The notes: generated from the sequence alone by a model not told the origin. DNA of 64,000 nucleotides from Cryptomeria japonica (GCF_030272615.1 NC_081405.1:154735613-154799612); one strand, 5' to 3'; shown: positions 48,331-60,860, numbered from the stretch's first letter. Program-made: numbers and translations.

Positions 48331-49076
48331 CACTAAAAACACAAAACATAACAACAATCTAGACTAGGCTAAAAAGAGGTCAAAAAAGCATATAATTTAA
48401 CAAAATAAAACTATATCAAACCCCTAGATGAGTATATATTCCCAATATGATGGGTTGGATGTGTGCTCACTTGAAAATTTGGCAGCATAACAATGCTCCA
48501 ATGCAAATTAGGTGAGATAGAGATGAAAATGGTTAGGTGTTAGATATATAGGATTTGGGATTAGATTGAATCGATAATTGAGATTGGAGGATGAAGATCG
48601 AGGGTGGAGGATGAAGAAGACGAATAAAATAAATTTTAATTAAAAATTATTTTTGAGTACTTGAGGGGACAAGCCCATGTGCTTGATGAGATGGTAGAGG
48701 TTGACTTTGATTTAGTGTGTGCACATGCTTAAGGAGGGGATTAGGAAGAAACTGGGATTATGATTAGGATGCAAGTGGGAAATGTTGGAGGATTTGACAT
48801 TTGGAGAGAGAAAGGGAGAAGGAATTTAAAATTTGATTGTAATTCCATGTGGAGGAAAAAGGGAATAAGTGAATCAAATAAAAGGGTATTTATTTAATTG
48901 TAGATGAAGGGCTAAGAAGTAGAATTGAATAACACCTTAGGTAATAGACTGTAAAATGGAGGAATAAAGATGATTAATTAAATAATAATTAATTTTTTAA
49001 CTAATAAAATAGCTAAAATAGACCAATAATGGGGATAAATTGATCAAATGTCTATGGTCAATTTTAGGTGTCTACG
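48330..49076 (-). mobile_element. LTR-like repeat, second copy
   Basis: Parallels about 5690-6350 (gttggatgtgtgctcac, ccatgtgcttgatg, ggaggatttgacatttggagag, ggtgtctac) and ends at the same polypurine-like junction (ccccttttttgagatggtg). The interior beyond it at 49077 does not match the coding interior at 6367-8488. Confidence 0.55.
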
Positions 49077-50406
49077 TTTTTCCCCTTTTTGAGATGGTGT
49101 TACTCTATGAGTAGGAAAACTAAATTATTGCAAAAGGTTGTCAAACCTCTCAAGGACTCACTAACCTCCTCGCCACTCATAGAAACCTTCAAACTCCTCT
49201 AACCTCTAATTCTACTCACTAGGATGAAAAGAAAGCAATAAACTAACTAACACCAACATACCTAAATATTTTGACCACTCAACTTAAAGCACCAACCACA
49301 AAGACTGTTTGGTGGACTCTAGGTGCTCTCTACCTAGGATGTACACGTAGGTCATGGATGATGGTGCAGTGCACCGTAATCTTGTATGAAAAGGGAACAT
49401 AAATGATGCCAAGTACAACAATAACTAGACGAGGATTTTGTATGCTTAATGTGACATAAACGACAACAAAAAACTGAGGATTGCTTGAAAAAAATAACAG
49501 AAATACAAGAAAGGAAAAATATCTTCACAAAGAGTCCAACAAATGTAGCTTACAGCCAACCAACACAAAAATTCCTTTTGATGAACCTGCACACAAAACA
49601 AGCGAAGATAAAATATTGGGGTTGTAATTTAGAGGTTTGCCATAGTTAGACCACTATTTTTGTGTTTCTATGTCCATCGATAACTGGATTGATAAATAGA
49701 TAAATGGAAAAAGAGATACAATTAAAGAAACAATATAAATGATATGTTCACAAAGATAAATTAATGGATAATGTAATAAAAGAGGAAGAAGTGGGAAGCC
49801 TATAGGAGTGAAGATGAGAACCAATCCATTAAATATGTGAAGCTATAATGGTGATAGAAGTGCAACAAACAAGCATAATAATGGTGGACAAGATGTAAGA
49901 AAACCATAAAACCAATGCTAGAATAGAACCTGAGAGTCTTAGATTGCTAGAAGAAGCAACAAATGAAGCAAAAAGGCAACATATAGATCCCAAAAAAGGA
50001 TCCTGATGTTGGTGCACATAGAAGGGGTTAAACTACCAAATTTAGCAAGTGTAATGTCTCAACAACTACCCTTGGACTACATATACATAAGACGAACGTG
50101 TGGCACGTGGACATCTCCATGACGTGCATGTTTCCCAGAATAAAATAGTCCAAATGATTAAGAAATCTACCAAAAAAGACAACAGGGCAAGACACGTGAG
50201 CAGACAAGGCGGTCCAAGCCAAGGGGTTATCTATTATTTGCCTTAAAGTAGAGGCACCATGTCATGTAGAATTGCATAGGATTCAATTTGCGATGTTACA
50301 TTTTTCAACCACTTTAGTGAGTATATCATAAAGAAGTGTGAGCTAAAGTATGGAGAAAAAGTTAAGAAAGGTACACCTAGATATGAAGGGGAAGCAAAAT
50401 CCTCTA
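49077..50406. other. Intergenic sequence, nothing recognised
   Basis: Only short unconserved open frames. No repeat ends, motifs or RNA genes could be defended. Confidence 0.5.
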
Positions 50407-51689
50407 TGTTGGAATTACTTATTTGAGTTGACATTGATGTCAAATATGGTGATCCTGATTGGTTGGGGTTGGTATGTGAGATGTCGTATATTCTAAGTTG
50501 CAGAACAGTGGAAGATATGTATGTATGCAGAACAGTGGAAGATAGATATGTATACAAAACAATGGAAGATAGGTATGTATGTAGAGTTGTTGTTGTTGTT
50601 GTTATTGTTGCAGGTTTTGATATGATTATTGCTCCAAAATTATGAGGACATGAGTATCTAGATGTGATATTTTTTGGTGTTGGTTGTGACATTTGGTCTT
50701 GTGCTCCAGAAGTTGTTCTATGGATGTTGTGCTTCAATTGTATGTTCGGATATGTTGCGATGAGTTGATTCTTATGATCTAGTTTCCTCCAGTTTCTATG
50801 ATTTCTAGTAACACTCATTTGGTGATTTGGTGTTCATGTTTTGAATTGTGTAATGCTGACTTGGATCATAATCATTGCACCATGGAACTTTTGGTCTTAG
50901 CTATGACCCGGTTGTTCCATTTTGTGCTGCAATAATTGTGACATTCTAGTAGCGTGTTGTTTTGGTACTTCAAGGATGTGTTCATTTTTGAATTGGTTGA
51001 ATTTGAAGACTTATATTGGTATTTTGTTTTTGTGATTATAGCATGTATCCTAATCATTAAAAATTTCTTTGGTAAAGTATCTCAAAGGTCAACTTGGTGT
51101 ATATTTCTGAATTAATACACACACACACAAATATAAATATATATGGGATCTCTTTATGTTGAAGGTGTGGAAGTATGTGTGGAGATGTGTGTATGAAATA
51201 TGTAGCGAAAGAGATTTGGTTTGTATGATCAGTTTGGTGCAATGAATTGGTGAAGTATTTTGTAGAGGTTCTTAACTAGATCTGTTGTGAGTTGTTGGTG
51301 TTCTATTAGATATTTAGCTAGAATTGATTTCATGCATCTGTAGATGTGATTTTCTTAGTTCACTCCTTTTGGCAGTAAGCCTTTCTAGCAATAAGTCAAT
51401 TGTATCTGAGCAGTGAGCTCTCTAGGCAGTGAGCCCTCTAGCAGTGAGCCTATTTTTGTAATCACATATAACTAGTTATATTATCTCAATTTTTCCCTTA
51501 TTGGTTTTTCCACGTATAAAAGTATTCGGTGTCTCTTATATGGTTGTGTTATGCAATTCATTTATGTGTTTTATTTCAAGGATAATTAAGATTAAGTTAA
51601 GATCAACATATTATCTATTTTAGTTTTAGAATTTAGGAGTGGAATATTAATTCACCCCCCCCCCTCTCAGTATTCTAGTCTGTTTAACA
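50407..51689 (+). repeat. 5' LTR of the gag-only element
   Basis: 1283 bases. Near 50505-50585 the unit 'gtggaagatagatatgtat' is repeated three to four times. It ends with a C run and CTCTCAG like C2 and C3. Confidence 0.85.
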
Positions 51690-51755
51690 ATTGGTATCAA
51701 AGCTTGCTCCCTTTTTGCTAGCTTAATCACTCGAGGAAGATCTTGATTTGAATAG

Positions 51756-52665
51756 ATGGCTCCTATGGGAATGGATGGAAAATTTCAACTGGATGAAGAA
51801 TTGAAGACAACTCTTGACGATCTTGAAAGTGTGGAATCTGAGAATGAAGAATTAAAAGAGAATGTGAAGGTACCAAATGAATGTGTGAAAAAATTGAGAG
51901 ATCAAATCCAGAAGTTCAAAGAAAGGCATAGAGAAGTTAACAAGGAATTGAAGCAAGAAATTGAGACTATTATGAACTTAGGATTGTAGATAGAGGAAAG
52001 AAGGAAAGTGGAAGAAATTTTGAAGAGCATAGTTAATCTGAAGAATGAATAAAATGGAAAGTTCAAGAAAGAATTGCAGAAGATGAAATCAGAAGCAAGA
52101 CTTAGTGAAAACAGTGTGTTATTGGATCAACTATTGTCAATGCACAAATCTCACAAGGATAAGGAAGGATTGGGATTCTCTAGTGATTGTTCAAAAGAAA
52201 AAGGTAAAAGGAAAGAAATAACAGAGATTGAAAAGAAGACTGAAGATGCAAACAAAGTTTAGACTCCCAGACCTGCTACATACAAACCTCTGGTTCGACA
52301 ACCTAATGCTCAAAGGTACTCATCATTTAATGGCTATTGCCTTGAGTGCAATTATTTTGGACATAAAGTTGTAGATTGCAGAAGAAATTTAGATCAGAAT
52401 ATTCAATGCTTTAGATGTGGAAATTTTGGACATAAGGCTAAAAATTACATTAGTCAAGTTGTTAACAAAATCTATAGATCATTTATGAATGGAATAAATG
52501 GATCACAAGTGAATATGTCATTTCAGGGTCATTGTCACACATGTCATAAATTTGGTCATAAATCTAATCAATGTAAAATCAAAGGAAATTCAAATAATCG
52601 GGACAAAACAAGGTGAAGTGTTATAATTGCAATACATATGGACATTTTGCTAACAATTGCAGGAA
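51756..52665 (+). pseudogene. Gag-like region: coiled coil plus four zinc knuckles
   Basis: The first part is a long charged helix suited to a coiled coil (LEDELKTTLDDLE type heptads through KELKQEIETIM). Then come four CCHC-type blocks: 52339-52380 (CLECNYFGHK), 52408-52449 (CFRCGNFGHK), 52533-52574 (CHTCHKFGHK) and 52619-52660 (CYNCNTYGHF). Plant gag proteins usually carry one or two knuckles, so four is notable. The role is probably RNA binding and particle assembly. Fossil. Confidence 0.75.
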
Positions 52666-52979
52666 TGAGAAGGCTTTGATAAATAAACTTAAAAATAATG
52701 TTATTGTATGGAAAAGGAAGGAATCTGTTGAGTCCTCTGCACCCAAATCCAGCATGGGTGCTTCTTCCTCTAAAAACCGATCTGGTAATTAGTGCTTAGG
52801 GGGAAATATAATGAAAAATCTATTTGTCTCCCCTGTGAGAAGGAAATGCTTGTGGCAACACAGGTTGGTGTTGATATTGCTAGTGATGTGTGTTTCGATA
52901 GATTGCAAATGCAGAAGAGTAAAGTTTCGGTTGACATCATTGCCATAAGACATTTTTTGTGGCGAAACCCTAGGTATGT

Positions 52980-54870
52980 CAAGTAAGATAAATATTCAGT
53001 GTTTTAATCATTTTTGTAGTTTGCGTTGAGGAAAAGATGAAGAACAAAGCAAGTAGAGAAAAGGGGTTTCAAAGTTTAGTTTAAAAGATATTTTTTCATA
53101 TCTCTACCTACGGATTATAAGATAGAAATTGTTTAGATATTTGAGAATATGCATCTGGATGAGTATAATCATGAGAAAAATAGGAAATTGGGGAATTCTT
53201 TGTCAAATGAAGGTATGTAAGAAATAAAAAAATTTAGGGCATAAGGGTTTAAAACTTTGGAATGAATTTCCTTGGTTCGAAGATGAAGACATGATAAAAT
53301 TTCTCCTGAATTGCATTAAGAATGATTATATGATTTTGGATGAGTCATATCTGATTTTGAAAGAATCTATTTGTGCTATTTTTGGTTTATGTGATAATGG
53401 AACCCTTCCGATAAAGAAATCAATCAAAAACAAAGAAGTTGAAACCCTAACCAACGTCTTAGGTGATCAACGGGCATTCATAATTGACACTATTTTTGAC
53501 CCTGTAGTGAGGTGTGCTTCTTGTGGAGTTTATTATAAAAAATACTTAAAAAATAGAGAAGGTTCTACTTCAGCTATTGATGTATACATTATGCATCAAA
53601 TGGTGAGAGACGATAAGAACTTTGATTTATGAGTTGTTGAGAGCACAACTGGCAGAGAACATTAAGATGTCTAAGGAACAGGGTTATCCTTTCAGGTTTG
53701 ATTCCTTGATTCTGTGTTTGATGCTTTACTTCACAAATTCATTACCCCTTAAAGAAAATATTAAATAAAAATAGAATATTCCTATTGGAAAACAAATTTT
53801 TAGATATTTAGCTTGTTTGGAAAACAAAGATCTAGCATGCAAAGAATATTTCTTAGAGTTACAGAAGAAAAAGCTTTTCTCTGATCTGGTTCCCAGTTTT
53901 GTCCATATTCTTGAAGGAAGTGCCTCTGGCAGTAAAAATGCAAAAAGGAAAAGTGTGATCTCTCCCCCAAGATCAATAGAGAAGACAAAAAGTGAAGTTG
54001 CACATGAGGTTATTTCTCTTGATGATTTGGAATCATCTGTTGTGATTAAGGACAATCATGTTGCTGAAGAAAGAAAAGATGAGGAAGATGATACGTGCAG
54101 TATTGATAATATTTTTAGTTTGCTAAAGGAAGAAGTTGGATTGAAAAAGTTTGGTAAATTGTGGCTTGAGCATCCCTCTTATGATAAAAGATCAAATTGA
54201 AGAAAGTCTAGTTGGTTATCTGTTTCAAAACTGTATTTCTCTAGATAGTATTGTTGACATCATGCCAGATGTCTTGAGTGAAGTGCTTAAAGATTAGATG
54301 AAGTAGTTTGTTAAGGAACCGATTTCAGAAGAGGATATTCAGGATGACATGGAGAAGAAATGTGTATATGATTAGAAAAAATTGTAAGAAATATGAGACT
54401 ATGTTTGGCAGAAGCAAGCAAAGTATACAAATATTGTTTTAAGTGGCTTGGAGTTGTGGAACAATTCAAAGGAAAAATGACTCTATTAAATCTTAGTTGT
54501 GTTCCTTGGGTAAGTTGTTTGATATTTTGAGTGATCTTGATGGTGCATAGAGAAGAAATATAAACTCCTTGCAATCAGATCTTATATTTTATCAAAGACA
54601 GAAAGAAGAAGTGGTAAGTATATTCTTAAAAGTAAAAGAGATTGTTGAAGCTCGATTAGAGCATCTTTTCGGTATTCTTTTTGAAGCTAAGAAGTGTGAG
54701 CAAAATATCTTTGTTCTTAGTTTGTTATTAGATGCAATTGATGTAATTTTGCAAAATGATAGTTTGAGCTTGCATATCCACCTAGTGATGAACTCGTGGA
54801 AGACTTTCTTTCCTGAGTAGAAAGAAAGATATAAGATGATATTTGAAAAGCAAAAATGAGGTATTTTTGT
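52980..54870 (+). pseudogene. Second coding region of the gag-only element, unrecognised
   Basis: Long open stretches on the plus strand carry blocks such as SICAIFGLCDNGTLP, VRCASCGVYYKKYL (a CxxC pair), RFDSLILCLMLYF and IGKQIFRYLACLENKDLACK, then a serine/lysine-rich linker and an acidic segment. No pol motif fits. Segments like FDSLILCLMLYF look like a folded, mostly helical domain. I do not recognise the family. It lies between gag and the polypurine tract, where pol would be. Fossil. Confidence 0.55.
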
Positions 54871-55047
54871 CATGTAGTTATGTTTTTTTCTCCACCTTTG
54901 TCCTTGATGTCAAAGGGGGAGAATTTTTTGGAGAATGTTGGGGATTTTGCAGAATTTTGGTTTTTGGAAGCTCGATCAAAGGAGTTTTTTTGACAAATCT
55001 TTTCAATCTTTTTGAAGTGTTTTTTCATCAATGACAAAGGGGGAGAT

Positions 55048-55822
55048 TGTTGGAATTACTTATGTGAGTTGTCATTGATGTCAAATCTAGTGATCTGGGT
55101 TGGTTCGGATTAGTATGTGAGATATCGTATATGCTAAGTTGCAGAACAGTGGAAGATAGGTATGTATGCAAAATAGTGGAAGATAGGTATGTATACAAAA
55201 CAGTGGAAGATAGGTATGTATGCAGAGTTGTTGTTGTTGATGTCACAGTTTTTGATATGATTATTGCTTTGAAATTATGACATGAGTATCTGGATATGGG
55301 AATTTTTGGTGTTGGTTGTGACATTTGGTCTTGTACTCCAAAAGCTATTCTTTTGATGTCGTGCTTCAGTTGTATGTTGAGATATGTTGTGATGAGCTAA
55401 TTCTTATGATTCAATTTCCTCCAGGTTCTATGGTTTTTGGTAACACTCATTTGGATATTTGGTCTTCACATTTTGAATCATTTAATGCTAACTTAAATCA
55501 TAATTATTGTCCCCTGGAACTTTTGGTCTTAGCTATGATCTGATTATCCTATTTTGTGCTTTAGTAATTGTGGCATTCTGGTAGCGTGTTGTTTTGGTAC
55601 TTTGAGGACATGTTCATTTCTGGATTAGCCGACTTTGAATACTTATACTGGTATTTTGCTTCCGTGATTGTAGCATGTATCCTAATTATTAAAAGGTTCT
55701 TTTGTAAAGTATCCCAGAGGCCAACTTGGTGTAAATTTCCAAATCAATACATATATGTATGGGATCTCTTTAGGTTGAATATGTGGAAGTATGTGTGATG
55801 TGTGTATGAAATATATTGCAAA
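55048..55822 (+). repeat. 3' LTR of the gag-only element, incomplete
   Basis: Parallels the 5' LTR from TGTTGGAATTA to about 55822, where similarity stops shortly before the next element's LTR. Confidence 0.8.
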
Positions 55823-57351
55823 ATAGAAAGTGAGAATGAGCAAAGGATAAAAGTGTCACAACCCTCCTTTATCACTTTTTGATTTAAGTACAATTCTATT
55901 ATATTTTTGGTTAAGCTATTTAAAATGATTGAATAAATGTTATAAAAGAATAAAAATGAACACACACACACACACTTGGAGAATATAATTATTTTTATTT
56001 ATTTTCCCACTCCCAATTATGGCACATGTTGTAGGAGGAATTAGAAGCTTCTACAGGAATCTCCACCACCTTGCATGTAACTCCCCCACTAAGTTTTTAA
56101 TCAATTTGCATGAGTCCAATATTGGAAAAGAATCTCTTTTTTAATTAAATTCTCTAGATAGTGGAATTGAGGGATTTTTCTTATAAAATTGTATGCAAGT
56201 TTCAAAGAAGGGAGTTGATTATGTTTTGAAGAAAATTTCTCAAGTTTTAGTAGTAGGATCTTCTTTGGTAGTCTCATTTTTGTTGCAGGAATTTTAAGTT
56301 GTTGTTTGAAAGATTTCTCTCAAGTTGCAAGGAAGGATCAAAAGGATAGCTAGAGGATTCAACATCAAGCTTCGGTAAGCCAGGTTCTCTTCTTGTTATT
56401 TCACATTCACATATGAGAAATGGTATTATCCAAAATATAGTTTCTAGATCTTCCCTTATTGTAAATCTTTTCTTCTAATTTAGAAATAAATATTGATAAA
56501 ATACTTTCATAGAATGCATGTAAAAGATAGCTTTATTATTTATTTTATTTTCCTTAGAAAATATGCACATGATCTTGCTTTTTGCTTTTCCAAAGATTTT
56601 AGATCTATCCAAAAATCATATTCCCCTTATTTAAAATTCCTTTTCTAAGATTAAAAATCTTCCCTGTGTGATTAAATGATATGAACCTTAATATTTATTC
56701 TTCTCTTGAATTCTTTTCTCTGGCTCTTCGAATGGAAATCTGAAAGTAAAATCTCATCCTTTAATTAAATTTGACTTCTCTGTGAACAGAAAAGTCTAGT
56801 AATAAAATATAAACCTTGTTGTCTTCATTATTCACTATGGGAAATATTATTCTTTTCCTCTCAGAAATCTCTCTCTCTCTCTGAATATTAGTTGAAATTG
56901 AGGAATATATTTCTCTGTGAATAAACCTCTGTGTTATTCATCCCTATGAATAAATCCTTATTCTCATTTTATTACATAAATATTTTTTTATCTGGTTATA
57001 TACTCTCTTTGTGAATGAAGAAATAAATCTCTCTCTCTGTGAATATTAGTTGGAAAAAAAATAGAATATAAATCCCTTTGTGTGAATATTAAATCTTCCT
57101 GAAAAGCTTTGTATTTCTCAGCATAAACATCTACCTACTTCTTTGATAAATTTGTTATATGTGCATCGTTGGAGCAAATTATTTCTCTGTTTTATTTCAA
57201 ACTATTTCTCTATTATATTTCGTCCCTATGATTAAATTATTATTCTCACCCTTGCATTAATATTTTTCCTCTTATACATATGTTTGTTCATATATTCTTC
57301 TTTTATGCTATTTAATAATTTGGAATGAAAAACTATATATATATATATATC

Positions 57352-57388
<37 letters not shown>

Positions 57389-57459
57389 ATACTATTAATA
57401 AATTTATGCAAAGTAAATTTGATTTGTTTTGGTGCACGAATCAGTACTCTGTACGAAAT

Positions 57460-57600
57460 ATCGGACCGACGTAGGTGGGGAGCGGAGTTATTACCTCCGT
57501 AGGGGAGTGGTACCGTAACGGTACCCTCCACTAGCTTGCGGTCACTGCTGCGGTAGTGGCCGCAGGGTAGTGGAGGGGACCACAGTGGTCCCCTCACCAC
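57460..57600. repeat. GC-rich palindromes in the G3 LTR
   Basis: GGTACCGTAACGGTACC at 57509-57525 and AGGGGACCACAGTGGTCCCCT near 57574-57594 can each fold; GCGGTAGTGGCCGC lies between. The position next to a TA/GT microsatellite parallels the array in G1 LTRs. Confidence 0.8.
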
Positions 57601-59094
57601 TTGGTCTTTGCAAAAGCCATTTCAAAAATCAAATTTAAGGCAATTGTTATTTATTAAAAAAATTATATATAATTTTAGTTTAATAAAATTTAAACTTAGG
57701 TAAATTTTTAGATTTATAATTAGTTTTAACAAATTTATAAATCGTAAATTAAATTATACCAAATTTTATATTTAGATCCTTTTAAGATTCGCTTAGCAAT
57801 TAATCCATATTAAAATAATTTGAAGTTAAATTCTATTTTTGGGACTAGTGACTTTATAAGCGATATTCTTGCATGTAACTTACACTACCTTCGCCTCATG
57901 CAAATTCTTTACATTGATTACATTTATTGGCGTTTCCATCTCATTCAAATTACACGTTTAATTATTAATATGCAAGTTTCCTAATTTTCATTATTATGCA
58001 AGTTATATTTCAAGTTTTGAATAATAAATAGTTTTAGTTATAGTTTTTATTCCATGTAATTCATCAAGTAGTTATTTCAATTAATTGAGCATTGCAATGT
58101 CTAATTATACACTTTCAATTCATAATTATTTTCCAAGCATGATGTTTATCATAAGTTAGAAAATTAAATAAAAGAAGTCGAGAAACCAAAACCTAGCAGC
58201 GTTCGGTATATATAGTGCCTCTGGGTCACACTTACGGGTAATGTTGTCATGTTGAACTACTGCACTTAACGCCTAAAAAAGCTACATCAACGACGTCTAT
58301 GGCATCATCTGTATAAATCATCGAGGAGTAATAAGGGACACTTGGAAGTTAAAATCCAAGGGGTGGGTAATCCCCCTTGGATCGATAATTTAATAAGATA
58401 ATTCTAAAATGATCTCTCATCCGCTGAGTTAAACCATAGTAAACCCCTATAGGGATGATGAGTGAAATGCTTTTATGAAATTGATTTAATCTCGAAGAAT
58501 TATTGTCAATTGGCAATTGGTCAAGGGTGACGCTCATGATAAGAATTAGGATCTAGTTGTTTTAGGCCACAAGCAATAGGCCATCTTGAGCCTTTGCTTA
58601 AGCGCTCCCATCGTGGGTAGCAATTGCAGAGAAACTGTCTGGGACATTGACCCTAGAAAGGGTTGCATACCCACTAATCAGTTTACATCAAACCATAGAG
58701 TAGAAAATAGAACTACATACTTTACGCCTTGATCCTGTGCCTAAACGGGTATGTAGGCAGTCTTGGGACGAAGTTGTCCCCAGTACTCAAGCGTTCGTGG
58801 GTGGGGTCTAGGCTTGGTAAGAAGAAGGATTGAGTAAGAATCCTAATTTGAAAGATAAGTATAATATAAAGGAAAAATTAATTCATTGTATACTCGGAAG
58901 GAATACCGTATGGATTCGCTTGACTTCCCGAGGCTTTAAGCCAAATTCTGAGGTGGAATTCAAGCTTGTATTATGTTATTTAATTACTCCTAAGGACGGC
59001 GACCTCGGTGCACTCGTATTAGAAGCATGTAGTACTTAGTGAGTGGCTCAGGACCCGAATGGTCCCGATGAATCTAAGTCTCTGGCCAGAGCAC

Positions 59095-59255
59095 CTCCTA
59101 TCCCAATTGGATAGATGCCTACCCCGTATGGGTAGATGCCTATCCCGTATTGGATAGATGAAATCTTATGTCCCGTATGGACAGATGCCTAACCCGTATG
59201 GTTAGATGCTCATCCTAGATGGATGAATGCCTAATCCAAATGGATGGATGCCCAG
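59095..59255. repeat. Imperfect tandem repeat of about 24 bp in the G3 LTR
   Basis: Around seven units built on 'cccgtatgggtagatgcct', diverging towards 'ccaaatggatggatgcc' at the right end. Confidence 0.85.
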
Positions 59256-59497
59256 AGTATGTGATTGAATCAAACACAATGATTAAATTAAATACACAAA
59301 AAAAGAAGTCACATTTTGTTGAGTTAAGTATGGTGGGTTATTACATGTGGTATCAGAGCAAAGGTTCAACTCTAGGCCTTGTACTCACTTCAATTTACAC
59401 AACTAAGGGAATGTTTTGCAATGGTAGAAATTAAATTTAAAAAAAATCCTAAATCAAGAACTAACTACATAATTTAACTTTCAGGTAAAACCCTAGA

Positions 59498-59800
59498 ATG
59501 GCTAGAGGAAGAGGAAGAGGAAGAGGAAGGGGTAATGGAAGACATACTACCACTAGGAGACAAAGGGAAGCCAACCATGAGGAAAACCATGAAGAAAACT
59601 GTGAAGAAAACCATGAGGAAGACCATGAAGGGGATCAACATAACCCAGGAAATAATGAAGATGGGGTTGAGGCTATAATCAACCTTATAACCGAACAAAA
59701 AGATAAAATCAACTTCTTGGAACAGTCAATGCAGGACCTTAGGGCAAGGCAGAATGACATTGAGAATCAAAGTGGTACTGAAAATGGAAACCCTGGTAGC
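59498..59800 (+). pseudogene. gag N-terminal part of G3
   Basis: Starts MARGRGRGRGRGNGR, an arginine/glycine tract, then an acidic repeat built on NHEE/DHEG, then a helical segment (NLITEQKDKINFLEQSM). The coding region is cut by the C3 insertion. Shares its R/G-rich start with gag of G1. Confidence 0.75.
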
Positions 59801-60860
59801 TGTTGGTATTTTGGTATGGTTTTGTCATTGATGTCAACACCTACTAAAACACTAGCACTTTGGAGATCCAGCAACATTCACCGACAAGCAAGTAACTATT
59901 GCACAGCTACTAGTATATGGTTCACCGATAGGATATAATGATCACCGGTACTCAAAATTATGTGGAAGATACTTGGTAATGTCGAAGACATCTTTTGGAC
60001 ATCTTGTCCTGGAGTTTTGTTTATTGGTACATTCATATTTGCATATTTGCTTTTACCGGCAAATAGGTCCAAGGTTACCTAGGGTTACACCGGCAGGTTT
60101 ATCTTTTCCAGATCAGCATGGCATGCTAAGGAAATGATTAATTATTGTTGTAAATGCATTAAGCCGACATGTTCAATCGGTTATTGCATCGGATATTATA
60201 TTGTTTGTAAAATGTTTTTATTGTAATATCTTGTAGAGCCAACCTACTAAAATTGGTCTTAGGTTATGGTATAAATGTAAGATCTTATTTGTAAGATCGA
60301 ATGTGGAATGTGAAAAAGAATTGTGAAAAGGTATATGCGAGATTAAGCAGAGCTATACATGAAGACATCATTTGAAGGTGAAGTTAGGTTTTTGTGAAAG
60401 CATATTAGCATTACACCGGTATTGAATCCAGCATATGAAGATGCTATCTTGTGCAATACATTCTTATTGGATTTAACCATCCAACTGTAGTCAGTGTGAC
60501 TCCCATTTTGTGATTGAGTAGTGAGCTCTAGGCTATTGGCCTTTTTGCATGTGCAGACCCCATTTATGTACACTTACTATCTGCAGTAGTATCATCTGAT
60601 TGTGGGTAAGGTTTCCCACCGTGGTTTTTCCCCTTACAGGGTTTCCACGTACAAATATTGGTGTCATGTGTTGTGGATGACTTTGTGTTTATGTTTCATG
60701 CATTAATCTTTATTGGTATAGCTATTAACTGTTAAAACTGTTTACCGGCATACTTAACTGGTTTACCGGTATTAAGCATTAAGTTGGTTAAGTTGTTTTT
60801 GGTTTGAAATTTGTTGACAACTTATTCACCCCCCCTCTCAGTTGTCTCTGGGACCTAACA
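59801..60860 (+). repeat. 5' LTR of C3
   Basis: 1060 bases, closing with GGGTTTCCACG, a CCCCCCTCTCAG block and CCTAACA. The 3' partner is outside the window. Confidence 0.82.

Larger units (their letters stand above)
50407..55822 (+). mobile_element. Gag-only (pol-less) LTR element with four zinc knuckles
   Basis: The 5' LTR (50407-51689) starts TGTTGGAATTA and ends TTTAACA; it is followed by a Copia-style primer binding site (ATTGGTATCAAAGC, from 51690). The 3' LTR starts at 55048 after the polypurine tract CAAAGGGGGAGAT and is incomplete. The 3.36 kb between hold a coiled-coil and zinc-knuckle gag-like region and a second unrecognised coding region, but no protease, integrase, RT or RNase H motif. 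That is the layout of TR-GAG/LARD elements mobilised by an autonomous relative. Its LTR end and polypurine tract resemble those of C2 and C3, so a SIRE-like Copia is the likely partner. Broken, with roughly ten or more interruptions. Confidence 0.78.
55854..59345 (+). repeat. 5' LTR of G3
   Basis: Contains a CT run near 56870, a TA/GT/GTAT microsatellite at 57334-57390, a GC-rich palindrome block (57460-57600) and a short tandem repeat (59095-59255). The partner LTR is outside the window. Confidence 0.75.
55854..59800 (+). mobile_element. Ty3/Gypsy element G3: 5' LTR and gag start
   Basis: The LTR starts TGTCACAACCCTCC and ends GGGTTATTACA at 59345 (3.49 kb). The primer binding site TGGTATCAGAGC follows at 59350. 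gag starts at 59498. Copia C3 interrupts it at 59801, and the rest lies beyond the window. By LTR length, hairpin content and gag start it resembles G1. Confidence 0.8.

Noticed and set aside
50243-50818. 191-codon minus-strand open frame
   Set aside because: It lies in the LTR of the gag-only element, antisense, and its threonine/tyrosine repeats come from the short tandem units there.
57232-57600. 122-codon minus-strand open frame in the G3 LTR
   Set aside because: It spans a microsatellite and palindromes and shows no family likeness.
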